A stretch of DNA of 64,000 bases from Paenibacillus sp. AN1007 (GCF_040702995.1 NZ_CP159992.1:5722501-5786500); one strand, 5' to 3'. Numbered from the stretch's first letter, positions 8,632 to 18,249 are shown. Made by a program: numbers and translations. The notes: generated from the sequence alone by a model not told the origin.

Positions 8632-10287
8632 TTATTTTTGTTTAACGGCTTCAATCCGTTCAGATGATTTCTGCTTGTGTTGTGACTCTTCCTGTTCGTG
8701 CTTTTGCTTATGCCTCTGCTTACTCTCAGCTTCAGCTCGCTCACTGTAATTCACAGCCCTCATCATTGCTCTGGCCTTGTTGTGACACTCTCTGTACTCG
8801 CGGTACGGATCAGAATCAATCACGATGCCTGCACCGGCCTGAACATAGCCCATCCCATCTTTGATCGCAAGTGTACGAATGACAATATTAAGCTCCATGT
8901 TACCACTGTAATCGATCCACCCGATTGATCCCGTATAAGGTCCTCTCCGCACTGGTTCAAGTTCTTCAATAATCTCCATCGTGCGGACTTTGGGAGCACC
9001 CGTAATCGTTCCGCCCGGGAAGGTGGCAGCTATGACATCAAATACAGATAGTCCCTCGGCCAGCCTGCCTTCTACCTGTGACACGAGATGCATGACATGG
9101 GAGTACTTTTCGATGGTCATTAGTTCAGGGACATGAACTGATCCATAAGCAGCAATTCGTCCAATATCATTGCGCTCCAGATCAACCAGCATAATATGCT
9201 CGGCCCGTTCCTTCTCACTGCCAAGCAGCTCATCCGCCATCGCCTGATCCTCTGCCTCATCATGCCCTCTTCTTCTCGTTCCTGCTATGGGACGTGCGCT
9301 GACTTTGCCATTCTCCACTTTGACGAGCAGCTCCGGTGATCCACTGACCAGCTGAAAGCCGGGACTGCGAAGCATTCCCATGTAGGGTGATGGGTTCACG
9401 ATTCGAAGCCATTCGTAGATGTGCTCACTGCTGGATTGGAGCTTCTTCTCATGTCGGAGTGAAAGATTAACCTGAAATACATCACCCTGCCGGATATATT
9501 CCTGCACCTTATGCACTGCCTGTTCAAAATCTTCTTGAGGAAAAGAGGTCTGCCAACCTTCCGTTTCCCGCTCGGAGTCTTCTCTGCGCAGTGCAAGATG
9601 AACCTGCCGATGACGGAGTTCCAATGCCTGCTGCTGCTCTGCTGCCTGGGCAAAACCCATAATATGCAGCCATCGCTGCTGCATAACACCCGCTCGCTTT
9701 GCTGCCGCTGCATACAGAGAGCGCAGATCCGCCCCTGCCCGCTGCTGGGGACTCACCTGCAGATGCACCATACAGAAGAGTGCCTGCTGCTTGTGATCGT
9801 ATGCCCATATCTCTTCAAAACGCATCCACCAGTAATCCGGGAGATCAGGATTATCTTCTGCTATTGTTGGCAGCTTCTCCAGTGATCTGGCCACATCATA
9901 GCTGAGGTATCCGGCACAACCGCCTGCGAAATCAGGTGCTCCGTTAACCTTGGGTGCGCGGTAAGGTTCCGTCCATCTTTTTAATACTTCAAGCGGTTTA
10001 CCTTGATCTGTTCGTGTTGTTCCTTGGTGCACATCATGAACGACGGCGTCCTGCCCTTTGCCAGAAATGACCGATACCGGATTCAAGCCGAGAAAGGTAT
10101 ACCTTCCGCCTTTGCCATTCTCCAGTATGATTGCATTAGGGGACGCATGCTGCCATGCGGCTTCCCACGTCAGCGGTAGACCGCCATGATACGGTCCCTC
10201 ATCCGACTTCGTTATATAAGGCAGCATAGTCCAGCCTCGTTTCGCCCATGCTTCCCAGTCGGCATATGTTGTCATCAGGTGTGTCAT
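8632..10287 (-). CDS. pabB: Aminodeoxychorismate synthase component I
   Basis: Converts chorismate and ammonia to 4-amino-4-deoxychorismate, the first pABA step. The 551-residue protein belongs to the chorismate-binding family: PIAGTRRRGHDEAEDQAMA near residue 330, HIMLVDLERNDIGRIA near 368, and the C-terminal FPGGTITGAPKVRTMEII and YTGSIGWIDYSGNMELNI blocks. It has a charged, Gln- and Lys-rich tail of about 35 residues not needed by the family. The ATG at 10287 has only a weak GGGCGG-type ribosome site. It heads the folate operon and lies after the cysK terminator. TrpE is the closest alternative; neighbours pabA and pabC argue for PabB. Confidence 0.95.
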   Translation of the reverse strand: MTHLMTTYADWEAWAKRGWTMLPYITKSDEGPYHGGLPLTWEAAWQHASPNAIILENGKGGRYTFLGLNPVSVISGKGQDAVVHDVHQGTTRTDQGKPLEVLKRWTEPYRAPKVNGAPDFAGGCAGYLSYDVARSLEKLPTIAEDNPDLPDYWWMRFEEIWAYDHKQQALFCMVHLQVSPQQRAGADLRSLYAAAAKRAGVMQQRWLHIMGFAQAAEQQQALELRHRQVHLALRREDSERETEGWQTSFPQEDFEQAVHKVQEYIRQGDVFQVNLSLRHEKKLQSSSEHIYEWLRIVNPSPYMGMLRSPGFQLVSGSPELLVKVENGKVSARPIAGTRRRGHDEAEDQAMADELLGSEKERAEHIMLVDLERNDIGRIAAYGSVHVPELMTIEKYSHVMHLVSQVEGRLAEGLSVFDVIAATFPGGTITGAPKVRTMEIIEELEPVRRGPYTGSIGWIDYSGNMELNIVIRTLAIKDGMGYVQAGAGIVIDSDPYREYRECHNKARAMMRAVNYSERAEAESKQRHKQKHEQEESQHKQKSSERIEAVKQK

Positions 10288-10462
10288 TGCGGCCCGCCGC
10301 CCTTTCCTGTGTCACGATATAAGTTGAATTATTGATTTAGACGGACGCTGCGCTTCTCCAGCTTTTTTCTTCCCTCTCCGTTTGGTATAAATCGGTCCGA
10401 CTTATATAGTTCTTATTGTTTGATAGTATACTAAAGCGCCGTTGCTTTTAAAAGCATTACGC

Positions 10463-10498
10463 AAAAAATCCTCCCCACCCGTCAGGGCAGGAAGGATT
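10463..10498 (-). terminator. Intrinsic terminator after cysK
   Basis: AATCCTTCCTGCCC pairs with GGGTGGGGAGGATT around a TGAC loop, followed by TTTTGC on the minus strand. It separates cysK from the folate operon. Confidence 0.85.
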
Positions 10499-10572
10499 CG
10501 TTCATGATCATGTGTGAAACAGAAATATGCTCACATCAGATTAGACCATCAGAAGCATCTGTATCCGTATTA

Positions 10573-11511
10573 TTATGCCTCGAAGTTGTACAGTGGTGTG
10601 CTCAGATAACGTTCACCATTACTAGGCACGATAACGACAACGCGCTTGCCGGCTCCCAGCTGTTTTGCTACCTGAAGGCCTGCGCGGATTGCCGCACCAG
10701 ATGAAATGCCGGACAGAATCCCCTCTTCTTTCGCGACAGCACGTGCGGTTTCGAATGCATCATCATTCTCAATGTGAATGATTTCATCATATATTTCCTG
10801 ATCCAGAATCTCAGGAATGAAGTTTGCACCAATCCCCTGAATTTTGTGAGGTCCCGGTTTGCCACCTGCCAGAATTGGCGATGCTGCCGGCTCAACTGCC
10901 ACGATTTTGATACCAGGGAATGCTTCTTTCAACACTTCGCCAGTACCGGTGATCGTTCCGCCGGTACCAATACCTGCGATAAACGCATCAAGAGTGCCGC
11001 CTATGGATTGGATCGCTTCAACGATTTCCGGACCTGTTGTTTCGCGGTGAATTTTCACGTTCGCTTTATTCTTAAACTGCTCTGCCATGAAGTATGTCGG
11101 GTTTTCTTTGAGCAGCTCTTCTGCTTTTTTGACAGCACCGTTCATTCCTTCTGCTCCAGGTGTGAGTACAAGCTCGGCACCATAGGCACGAAGCAGGTTG
11201 CGGCGCTCCAAGCTCATCGTTTCAGGCATTACAATAACAGATTTGTAGCCTTTGGCAGCAGCCACCATCGCAAGACCAATACCTGTGTTACCACTTGTTG
11301 CTTCAATAATAGTACCACCCGGCTGCAGCTTTCCTTCTTTTTCTGCTTCTTCAACAATGCTGATGGCAATGCGATCCTTGACACTTGAGCCTGGATTTTG
11401 GTACTCCAGCTTTACAAACACTTCAGCACTGCCTTCAGGAACAATGTTGTTCAGACGAACAAGCGGAGTACCTCCGATGAGTTCTGTTACGTTATTAACT
11501 ACTTTAGCCAT
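10573..11511 (-). CDS. cysK: Cysteine synthase A (O-acetylserine sulfhydrylase)
   Basis: PLP-dependent synthesis of cysteine from O-acetylserine and sulfide. The 312-residue protein has the PLP lysine in PGSSVKDRIAISIVEEAE (about residue 44), the substrate loop TSGNTGIGLAM (about 70), the phosphate loop GIGTGGTITGTG (about 177) and GISSGAAIRAG near 265. ATG 11511 is preceded by AAGGAGGG. A consensus promoter lies about 275 bases upstream, leaving a long leader, and a strong terminator follows, so it is a single-gene transcript. In B. subtilis cysK is repressed by CymR with CysK itself as co-regulator; a possible operator is noted in the leader entry. Confidence 0.98.
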   Translation of the reverse strand: MAKVVNNVTELIGGTPLVRLNNIVPEGSAEVFVKLEYQNPGSSVKDRIAISIVEEAEKEGKLQPGGTIIEATSGNTGIGLAMVAAAKGYKSVIVMPETMSLERRNLLRAYGAELVLTPGAEGMNGAVKKAEELLKENPTYFMAEQFKNKANVKIHRETTGPEIVEAIQSIGGTLDAFIAGIGTGGTITGTGEVLKEAFPGIKIVAVEPAASPILAGGKPGPHKIQGIGANFIPEILDQEIYDEIIHIENDDAFETARAVAKEEGILSGISSGAAIRAGLQVAKQLGAGKRVVVIVPSNGERYLSTPLYNFEA

Positions 11512-11786
11512 ATGAATGCCCTCCTTAGTGGGATGAATAATACTTATATAAATTCTACCTTTATACGATTGTGCTTATGAGCCTCTGGATGTTTTTATGA
11601 AGAACTGCGGAAATCCGGTGATTATCCGTTCCTTTCTGCATCAAAAACACGCATACAGGTATAGGCAGCGCCGAGCTTTCCGAAAGTTTCTCTTACAATG
11701 AAATCATGAATTCAAATCTGTTTATACAGATCTTGTCTTGAATCTTATCTATATCCGAGTAAACGAGTAGGTATTTGATTATTTTC
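11512..11786 (-). other. Long 5' leader of cysK
   Basis: From the predicted transcription start near 11780 to the ATG there are about 270 bases without a coding frame. Just after the promoter is ATACCTACTCGTTTACTCGG, with two ACTCG half-repeats, a place where a CymR-like operator could sit. I find no T-box (no AGGGTGGAACCGCG-like element) and no SAM-riboswitch core. Several short hairpins are possible, but none is a clear terminator. Confidence 0.4.
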
Positions 11787-11815
11787 ATCTTATCAACGTT
11801 ACAAGACATTGTCAA
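11787..11815 (-). promoter_or_regulatory. Sigma-A promoter for cysK
   Basis: TTGACA (11815-11810), 17-base spacer, TAAGAT (11792-11787) on the minus strand. A perfect -35 and a five-of-six -10 in the gap between the prsA-like terminator and cysK. Confidence 0.82.
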
Positions 11816-11826
11816 TATGAGTGCTC

Positions 11827-11875
11827 AAAAAAATACTTTGCCTTAGGCCCTGAGACCGTAGACAAAGTATTTTTA
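11827..11875 (-). terminator. Intrinsic terminator after the nad-coaX-hslO operon
   Basis: AAAATACTTTGTC pairs with GGCAAAGTATTTT around a 19-base apical region, followed by a run of T. The stem is flanked by T on both strands and could work in both directions. Confidence 0.8.
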
Positions 11876-11921
11876 TCAAGATGCAGCTCCTATAAGACAG
11901 GACGTTTGTCATTCAATTGTT

Positions 11922-12893
11922 TTAGGAGGCCGGGATTTCGGAGATGATCACAGCCTCGTATTTATCTCGGAGCATCTCTTCAACCTGCGGCAGCGGATCA
12001 GCTTGGCTGAGCGCCAGTTCCATGCGAATTTCCTCATGCACTTCCTCTACAGACTGCTCCTGGCGTTCAGCTCTGTCATTCAGCCTGATGATAGCATAAC
12101 CGTCATCCACCTGTACCGGACCGGCCGTATCACCAATTTCCATATTAGCAGCAAGCTGCAGAACGGATTTTGGCTGGAACGGATCGTTCTGCTCAATCCA
12201 TCCCAGTCTGCCTCCCGAATCCCGGGAATAGCTGTCCAGCGATTGCGAACGAGCTGTTTCTTCAAAATCAGCCCCGTTCCTCAAAGCCTTCAGCAGGGCT
12301 TCTGATTCAGACCTTTCTTTTACAAGAATAATGGACAGGTCATATTTCTCAGGTGTGATATAGGCTTCACGATGCTCTACCCAGTACTGCTGAATATCAT
12401 CATCTTGGATTTGTATACCTGCAGTAGCGATCTTTTCAAGCAGTAGACGGTACCCTGCCTCAAGCTCCAGATCCTGCTTGGACAGACCCAGCTGTGATTT
12501 CATAGCATCATAGTAGGATCTCTCTGAATCATAACCCTCCATTGCCCCAGCCATTTCTCTTGCAATTTCTTTTGGAGTAACCACCAAATTACGCTGCACA
12601 GCTTCGGCATATACCGCTTTCCGGTTCAGCATCTGCAGCAGCATTTCACTGCCATAACGCCGTTTTAATGCCTCAGTCCAGGCTTTATCTGTAATAACTT
12701 CACCGTTAATTGTTGCAACCGCGGCTCCTTCTTCCTTGTTGGCATCATGGGAATTCTCTGCCTCATCTTTATTTTGCTGAAGCATCTGCATTCCCATCAC
12801 TGTACCCATAACCAATACGCCGAGTGTCAGAATAACAACTGCTGTCCATAACCCTTTTTCCTGTCTGTTCATTACCGCATCCCGTCCCCGCAT
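11922..12893 (-). CDS. SurA/PrsA-type peptidyl-prolyl isomerase, membrane anchored (YacD-like)
   Basis: Predicted extracytoplasmic foldase. The 323-residue protein has one N-terminal membrane anchor (LWTAVVILTLGVLVMGTVMG, about residues 15-34), a SurA-N-like helical part (INGEVITDKAWTEALKRRYG) and a parvulin/PpiC-like domain near residues 180-275 (YDLSIILVKERSESEALL ... SGGRLGWIEQNDPFQP). No lipobox Cys is seen, unlike the other PrsA at 35325-36470, so it is probably a signal-anchor protein. Start is uncertain: ATG 12893, three bases after the hslO stop, or ATG 12872; neither has a strong SD. Position equals B. subtilis yacD, between hslO and cysK. Confidence 0.88.
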   Translation of the reverse strand: MRGRDAVMNRQEKGLWTAVVILTLGVLVMGTVMGMQMLQQNKDEAENSHDANKEEGAAVATINGEVITDKAWTEALKRRYGSEMLLQMLNRKAVYAEAVQRNLVVTPKEIAREMAGAMEGYDSERSYYDAMKSQLGLSKQDLELEAGYRLLLEKIATAGIQIQDDDIQQYWVEHREAYITPEKYDLSIILVKERSESEALLKALRNGADFEETARSQSLDSYSRDSGGRLGWIEQNDPFQPKSVLQLAANMEIGDTAGPVQVDDGYAIIRLNDRAERQEQSVEEVHEEIRMELALSQADPLPQVEEMLRDKYEAVIISEIPAS

Positions 12894-12896
12894 CGA

Positions 12897-13790
12897 TCAG
12901 TTCTTAGCTTGTTCTAGGATGGTTTCCAGCTGCTCTTTGTTAAAATCATAAGCTTCATTGCAGAATTGGCAGACCACTTCAGCCTGTCCTTCTTCTTCAA
13001 TTAACTCTTCCAGCTCGGTCTGACCGAGACTGATTAATGTTTTTTCCAAGCGTTCACGTGAACAACTGCAGTTAAAGCGTATATCCAGCTCACCCATCAC
13101 CTGTACATCTGGTAAAAGACGGCGCAGCAGTTCTTCCAGTTCAAGTCCCTCATTCAGCAGGGTTGTGACTGGAGGCAGGGCACTAATCGCATTCTCGATT
13201 TCCGTAATCTCCGGGTCCGTTAGGCCTGGCAGCAGCTGTATAATAAATCCGCCCGCAACGATAACTGAATTATCCGTATCCACCAGAACACCAACCCCTA
13301 CTGCAGAAGGCGTCTGTTCGGATTGTGCAAAATAATACGTAAAATCTTCGCCCAGTTCACCTGAGATAATCGGAATACTGCCGCGATAAGGCTCCTTCAG
13401 TCCCAGATCCTTGGTTATGTTAATAAAACCTTCCGTACCTACTGCTCCGGCCACATCCAGCTTGCCAAAACGATTGCTCGGCAGATGCACGTGCGGTTGG
13501 GACACATAGCCCCGTACCTCACCTTTGGCATTGGCATCAGCTACAATCTGGCCAATCGGGCCGTCACCCTTTACTTGAATGGTGAGTTTTTCTTCCCCTT
13601 TGAGCATGGCTCCCATTATGGCAGCCGTGGTTACTGTACGCCCCATGGCTGCTGTAGCCGTGGGAAACGTATCATGTCTTCTGCGCAGTTCCTCTACCAG
13701 TTCCGTCGTCTGAACGGCAAATGCTCTTACCTTTCCGTTCATCGCTGTACCACGGATTAACCGGTCAAGCTTGTTGTTGTTGTTTTCCAA
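12897..13790 (-). CDS. hslO: Redox-regulated chaperone Hsp33
   Basis: Holdase activated by oxidative unfolding. The 297-residue protein has the Hsp33 N-terminal domain (IVADANAKGEVRGYVSQPHV, VGTEGFINITKDLGLKEPY) and the C-terminal zinc switch: CSC in FNCSCSRERL near residue 238 and CxxC in VVCQFCNEAY near 272. All four cysteines are present. The start is TTG at 13790, with AAGGAGG 9 bases upstream; no better ATG is in frame. It lies in the operon after coaX with a 105-base gap, the same order as in B. subtilis. Confidence 0.96.
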   Translation of the reverse strand: MENNNNKLDRLIRGTAMNGKVRAFAVQTTELVEELRRRHDTFPTATAAMGRTVTTAAIMGAMLKGEEKLTIQVKGDGPIGQIVADANAKGEVRGYVSQPHVHLPSNRFGKLDVAGAVGTEGFINITKDLGLKEPYRGSIPIISGELGEDFTYYFAQSEQTPSAVGVGVLVDTDNSVIVAGGFIIQLLPGLTDPEITEIENAISALPPVTTLLNEGLELEELLRRLLPDVQVMGELDIRFNCSCSRERLEKTLISLGQTELEELIEEEGQAEVVCQFCNEAYDFNKEQLETILEQAKN

Positions 13791-13895
13791 GTCATTCAGC
13801 CTCCTTTGGCGTATAATCCTATCTCATTAACAGAAAAAAACGGCTCCACAATTAAGCTGTAATTCCAGCCTGCTGTATGCCGCCCTGTGTATGTC

Positions 13896-14666
13896 TTACC
13901 TTTCCCGATTCCGCTCATAGATGACACGCAGCCCTTCGAGCGTAAGAAGCGGATCTACCTTCTCTATGCTTCGGGTCTCTTCTGCAATCAGTGCAGCAAG
14001 GCCTCCCGTGGCAATAACCATAGGTTCCGCCTTCATTTCTTCACGGATTCGTTCTACAATGCCGTCCACCTGCCCGGCATAACCATAGATGATTCCTGCC
14101 TGCATGGCATGCACTGTGTTGCGTCCTATAACCTTCTTCGGCTTCTCCAGCTCAATTCGCGGCAGTTTGGCTGCCCGCTCATACAGCGCCTCGGTAGCAA
14201 TATGAATGCCGGGTACGATAGCGCCTCCCAAATAATGGCCTTTCTCATCGATACAGTCAAATGTAGTAGCTGTACCAAAATCAACGACCACAAGGGGGCC
14301 GCCGTATTTCTCCACGGCCGCCACAGCATTTACAATCCGGTCCGCGCCCACTTCACGCGGATTCTCGTATCGCAGGTTCAGGCCGGTCTTGATTCCTGGC
14401 CCGACAATCATTGGTTTTTGGCCCACGTATTTCTCACACATCATCTCGATGACATTCACCAGCGGTGGAACCACGGATGAAATAATAACACCTTCAATGT
14501 CACGAGCTGAGATACTGGACATATGAAATAAATTATAAATCAATACGCCGTATTCATCCACTGTGGACTGACGAGATGTACTCAGACGAAAATGGTGCAG
14601 CAGTTCCCGGCCCTGATATACCCCGAGCACAATGTTGCTGTTGCCCACGTCTACGACTAAAATCAA
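13896..14666 (-). CDS. coaX: Type III pantothenate kinase
   Basis: ATP-dependent phosphorylation of pantothenate, first committed step of coenzyme A synthesis; the type III enzyme is insensitive to CoA feedback. The 256-residue protein has the ASKHA-fold motifs VVDVGNSNIVLGVY at the N-terminus, PREVGADRIVNAVAA near residue 100, VVDFGTATTFDCI near 125 and TGGLAALIA near 220. The start is TTG at 14666, six bases after the nadC TGA, with AGGGGTGA as ribosome site built from the end of nadC. Tight spacing places it in the NAD operon. Confidence 0.96.
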   Translation of the reverse strand: MILVVDVGNSNIVLGVYQGRELLHHFRLSTSRQSTVDEYGVLIYNLFHMSSISARDIEGVIISSVVPPLVNVIEMMCEKYVGQKPMIVGPGIKTGLNLRYENPREVGADRIVNAVAAVEKYGGPLVVVDFGTATTFDCIDEKGHYLGGAIVPGIHIATEALYERAAKLPRIELEKPKKVIGRNTVHAMQAGIIYGYAGQVDGIVERIREEMKAEPMVIATGGLAALIAEETRSIEKVDPLLTLEGLRVIYERNRER

Positions 14667-14672
14667 AGAGGT

Positions 14673-15539
14673 TCACCCCTCTTTCTTTTCGTTTAAATCC
14701 AGGCTGATATCCAGGCTCTCAAAAGAATAGGTTAACCTGCCAACCGAAATTACATCCACACCCGTTTCCGCAATTCCGCGAATAGTTTCGAGAGAAACGT
14801 TCCCGGATGCTTCTATCTTCACATGTGGAGCCTGTTCCCGAATCAGAGCGATCGCTTCTCGCATCTGATCGGGCCGCATGTTATCCAGCATAATGATATC
14901 TGCCCCAGCTTGCAAGGCTTCCTGCACCTGAATCTGGTTTTCCGTCTCTACTTCAATCGTCATCGTATGCGGAATTACGGCCCGTGCACGCTGCACGGCC
15001 TTGGAAATACTTCCTGCACCTTTAATATGATTGTCTTTAATCATAACGGCATCATATAGTCCAAAACGGTGATTGGCACCGCCACCCACACGTACAGCAT
15101 ACTTTTCCAATAAGCGGTGGCCTGGTGTTGTTTTGCGTGTATCAACAAGTCTGGTTTTTAACCCTTCAAGGGCAGCGACGTAGGAACGCGTTCGCGTTGC
15201 GATACCAGACATCCGCTGCAGCAGATTAAGCGCCAATCGTTCTCCAGTAAGGAGAGAATGAGTGCTCCCTTCAACTTCTGCCAAAATAGTGCCAGGGGTG
15301 ACTGCATCACCGTCATCTACTTTTGCTGTATAACGAAGCTCTGGATCTACGACTTGAAATACAAGCTCTGCGATTGTTATACCCGCTATGACCCCGTGAT
15401 CTTTCGCATGGATTACAGCTTTGGATTCACTGCCTGCCGGAATGGTCACATTCGTTGTGATATCTCCTGCACCTACATCCTCACGAAGCCAGCCTTTGAT
15501 CGTCTCAATAAGTTCCTCATTATATCCATTCAGTATCAT
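14673..15539 (-). CDS. nadC: Nicotinate-nucleotide pyrophosphorylase (quinolinate phosphoribosyltransferase)
   Basis: Converts quinolinate and PRPP to nicotinate mononucleotide with loss of CO2. The 288-residue product carries DVGAGDITTN near residue 22, the active-site block DTRKTTPGHRLLEKYAVRVG near 135 followed by ANHRFGLYDAVMIKDNH, and IMLDNMRPDQM near 215. ATG 15539 overlaps the nadB stop as ATGA and has GGAGG 10 bases upstream; an ATG at 15548 touches the SD and is less likely. With nadA and nadB it completes aspartate-to-NaMN synthesis. Confidence 0.96.
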   Translation of the reverse strand: MILNGYNEELIETIKGWLREDVGAGDITTNVTIPAGSESKAVIHAKDHGVIAGITIAELVFQVVDPELRYTAKVDDGDAVTPGTILAEVEGSTHSLLTGERLALNLLQRMSGIATRTRSYVAALEGLKTRLVDTRKTTPGHRLLEKYAVRVGGGANHRFGLYDAVMIKDNHIKGAGSISKAVQRARAVIPHTMTIEVETENQIQVQEALQAGADIIMLDNMRPDQMREAIALIREQAPHVKIEASGNVSLETIRGIAETGVDVISVGRLTYSFESLDISLDLNEKKEG

Positions 15540-17173
15540 GACATCCATTCCTCCACAATCACTTGTTCTCGCTGCTGCAGACTATGCTTCTGCCATACTG
15601 CATCATCCCGTGCGGGGAAATCCTCACGATAGTGTGCCCCTCGGCTTTCTTCACGGTGCAGCGCTCCGCTGGTGACAAGCCATGCACAGGTCAGAAGATT
15701 GGCATACTCCAGTTCTTCCCTTTGGGTAAGTCTTTGATCAAAAAAAGACAACTCCTGCTGCAGCTTATCCTTTGCCTGCTGCAGGCTCTTTCCGTTTCTT
15801 CGAAGTCCTACTTGACGAACCATCATCTTCTGCAGACGCAAACGTCTCTCCGATATCGGCTCGGAAGGCCGCTGCTCTTTCTCACGGCTGATGCTCTTAT
15901 TGTCCAAGCTTAGAGATTTCACATCAATCCCAAGTGATTCATGAAGTGAAGGCAGGGAATGAATACGTTCCACGATTCTTCGTCCAAATACAATCGCTTC
16001 AGATAAGGAATTGCTCGCTAGTCTATTAGCTCCGTGTACACCTGTAGAGGATACCTCACCGCATGCAAATAATCGGGCAATGCTGCTTTCACCGCTCAAA
16101 TCTGTTTTTACTCCGCCCATCATATAATGCGCAGCAGGGGCAACGGGAATCCAATCTGTGGTCAGATCAAGCCCGTACCGCATGCAGGTTTCGTAAATAG
16201 TAGGAAAGCGATGCTTTACCATCTCCGGCTGCTCATGTGTAATGTCGAGGTATACAAACGTGCTGTTAGTCAGTTCCATTTCGCTAACAATTGCTCTGGC
16301 TACAACATCCCGTGGTGCGAGTTCAAGCTGCGTGTGGTACTTCTCCATAAAACGTTCACCCTTCACGTTGCGAAGGAACGCACCCTCCCCGCGTACAGCT
16401 TCAGATATCAAAAAGCGCGGAGCCCCGGGGTAACACAGAGAAGTCGGGTGGAACTGAATAAATTCCATATCACGAACGACTGCACCTGCCCGATAAGCCA
16501 TCGCAACACCATCTGCGGTAGCCACATTGGGATTGGTTGTATAACGATACAGCTGCCCCGCCCCGCCTGAGCAGAGCACTGTGGCCTTTGCTTTGACGAA
16601 CACCTTTGAACCGTCTTCTTTCAGAATCAGAGCACCGATGCACTCCCCATGATCCGTAATGAGATCAACGACAAAATGCTCATCCCAAACATCAATTCCA
16701 GAATGTTCATGGACCTCCACAGCGAGCGCTCTGACGATCTCATATCCGGTGGCATCTCCGTTGGCATGTAAAATACGGCGGTGGCTGTGCGCACCCTCCT
16801 GCGTCAACGCCAACTCGCCGTTCTCTTGATCAAATAATGTTCCCAGACGGATCAGTTCTCTGACTCCGTCCGGGCCCTCGTTTACCAATACCTCCACTGC
16901 CTCAGAGCGGCATAAGCCTGCTCCAGCGGCAAGGGTATCCTGCAAATGGTATACAGGTGAATCATCTTCAGCAATTACAGCCGCAATGCCCCCCTGCGCA
17001 TATCTGGTGTTGCTCTCAAGCAAAGACTTCTTCGTAATCATCAATACCCGATGCTGTTCGCTGGCTTTAATCGCGGTAAACAGACCGGCAATGCCTGAAC
17101 CGATCACCAGCACATCAGTCTCCACCATCGGCAGCGCAGAGAGATCAAAATCATATATATATTGCGGTATCAT
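15536..17173 (-). CDS. nadB: L-aspartate oxidase
   Basis: FAD enzyme oxidising L-aspartate to iminoaspartate, which NadA uses directly. The 545-residue protein is of the succinate dehydrogenase flavoprotein family: FAD fold VLVIGSGIAGLFTAIKA near residue 25, TRYAQGGIAAV near 57, HSHRRILHANGDATG near 128, AHYMMGGVKTDLSGES near 348 and CGEVSSTGVHGANRLASNSL near 370. The ATG at 17173 with AGGTG six bases upstream is preferred to the GTG at 17182. It lies between nadA and nadC; the 3' end overlaps nadC by four bases. Confidence 0.96.
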   Translation of the reverse strand: MIPQYIYDFDLSALPMVETDVLVIGSGIAGLFTAIKASEQHRVLMITKKSLLESNTRYAQGGIAAVIAEDDSPVYHLQDTLAAGAGLCRSEAVEVLVNEGPDGVRELIRLGTLFDQENGELALTQEGAHSHRRILHANGDATGYEIVRALAVEVHEHSGIDVWDEHFVVDLITDHGECIGALILKEDGSKVFVKAKATVLCSGGAGQLYRYTTNPNVATADGVAMAYRAGAVVRDMEFIQFHPTSLCYPGAPRFLISEAVRGEGAFLRNVKGERFMEKYHTQLELAPRDVVARAIVSEMELTNSTFVYLDITHEQPEMVKHRFPTIYETCMRYGLDLTTDWIPVAPAAHYMMGGVKTDLSGESSIARLFACGEVSSTGVHGANRLASNSLSEAIVFGRRIVERIHSLPSLHESLGIDVKSLSLDNKSISREKEQRPSEPISERRLRLQKMMVRQVGLRRNGKSLQQAKDKLQQELSFFDQRLTQREELEYANLLTCAWLVTSGALHREESRGAHYREDFPARDDAVWQKHSLQQREQVIVEEWMS

Positions 17174-17208
17174 CTTATTCACCTGTCTCGGAGCAAGAGT
17201 AACGCATG

Positions 17209-18147
17209 TTACTTCACCAGTAACATGCGCTCTAGTGATTCTCTGGCTTTATCAGCAACAGCCGGCGGTACATAAATCTGCGGTTTCATCGTTTCCAGAC
17301 ATTTGACCAGCTTTTTGAGGTTGTTGACCTTCATGTTAGGACATACCAGGAACTTCGTCGCAAAATGGAACTGTTTATCCGGGCTGTCAAGACGCAGCTG
17401 ATATCCTGTACCATCCTCGGTACCAACAATGAACTCTTTGGTTGCTGATTTCTTGCAGTACTCCAGGATTGCTGTTGTGCTGCCTACGAAGTCCCCCATC
17501 TCTACAACCTCAGGACGACATTCGGGATGCACAACAAACTCAGCATTCGGATATTTAGCCTTCATTTCAACGACATCTTTTACGGTCAGCATATCATGCG
17601 TATTGCAGTAACCTTCCCAGATAATCATCTTTTTGTCTGTATGCTGCTGCACATAGTGCCCTAGATTTTTATCTGGCACCCAAATAATTTCCTCCGAATC
17701 CACCGATTGGATTACACGAACAGCATTAGCAGATGTACAGCAAATATCCGTTTCCGCTTTGATCTCAGCCGAAGAGTTAATGTATGTGACGACTTTAGCA
17801 TTCGGATGCTGTGCCTTGAGCTTACGTAATCCATCCACGTTAACCATATCCGCCATCGGGCAGCCTGCACGTTCATCGGGAATCAGCACCGTCTTGTTCG
17901 GAGCCAAAATTTTAGCGCTTTCACCCATAAAATGAACACCGCAGAATACGATGACATCCGCATCTGTCTGCGCAGCTTTCTGAGCCAGCAGGAAGGAGTC
18001 TCCACGGAAATCTGCGACTTCCTGTACCTCGTCACGTTGATAGTAATGAGCAAGAATAATGGCATTGCGTTCCTTCTTGAGTTCCATCAGCCGCTCACGC
18101 AGCTCGCGATTCATCTCAGCCTTGCGCTCTAAAGCCAGAGCTTCCAC
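17209..18147 (-). CDS. nadA: Quinolinate synthase A
   Basis: 4Fe-4S enzyme that condenses iminoaspartate with dihydroxyacetone phosphate to quinolinate. The 312-residue protein has AIILAHYYQRDEVQEVAD near the start, FCGVHFMGESAKILAPNK near residue 80, cysteine-bearing GCPMADM near 103, VHPECRPEV near 205 and FLVCPNMKVNNL near 280; the three expected cluster ligands are within these segments. The GTG at 18147 has AAGGAGAGG seven bases before it. First gene of the nad-coaX-hslO-prsA-like operon, with a consensus promoter about 100 bases upstream. Confidence 0.96.
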   Translation of the reverse strand: MEALALERKAEMNRELRERLMELKKERNAIILAHYYQRDEVQEVADFRGDSFLLAQKAAQTDADVIVFCGVHFMGESAKILAPNKTVLIPDERAGCPMADMVNVDGLRKLKAQHPNAKVVTYINSSAEIKAETDICCTSANAVRVIQSVDSEEIIWVPDKNLGHYVQQHTDKKMIIWEGYCNTHDMLTVKDVVEMKAKYPNAEFVVHPECRPEVVEMGDFVGSTTAILEYCKKSATKEFIVGTEDGTGYQLRLDSPDKQFHFATKFLVCPNMKVNNLKKLVKCLETMKPQIYVPPAVADKARESLERMLLVK

Positions 18148-18249
18148 CTGTGATCCTCTCCTTATCGGGACAGCGTCAAGCGCTGTTTCATAGGACTAAC
18201 TAAGTCGTTATATTCGCTGGTGAAACGAATCACAAGCGGTTTAACAACT

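Noticed and set aside
10774..11388. 204-codon plus-strand open frame
   Set aside because: Antisense to cysK; rich in Cys, Phe and His in a way typical of shadow frames.
11512..11786. T-box or SAM riboswitch before cysK
   Set aside because: Core motifs of both classes are absent in the leader.
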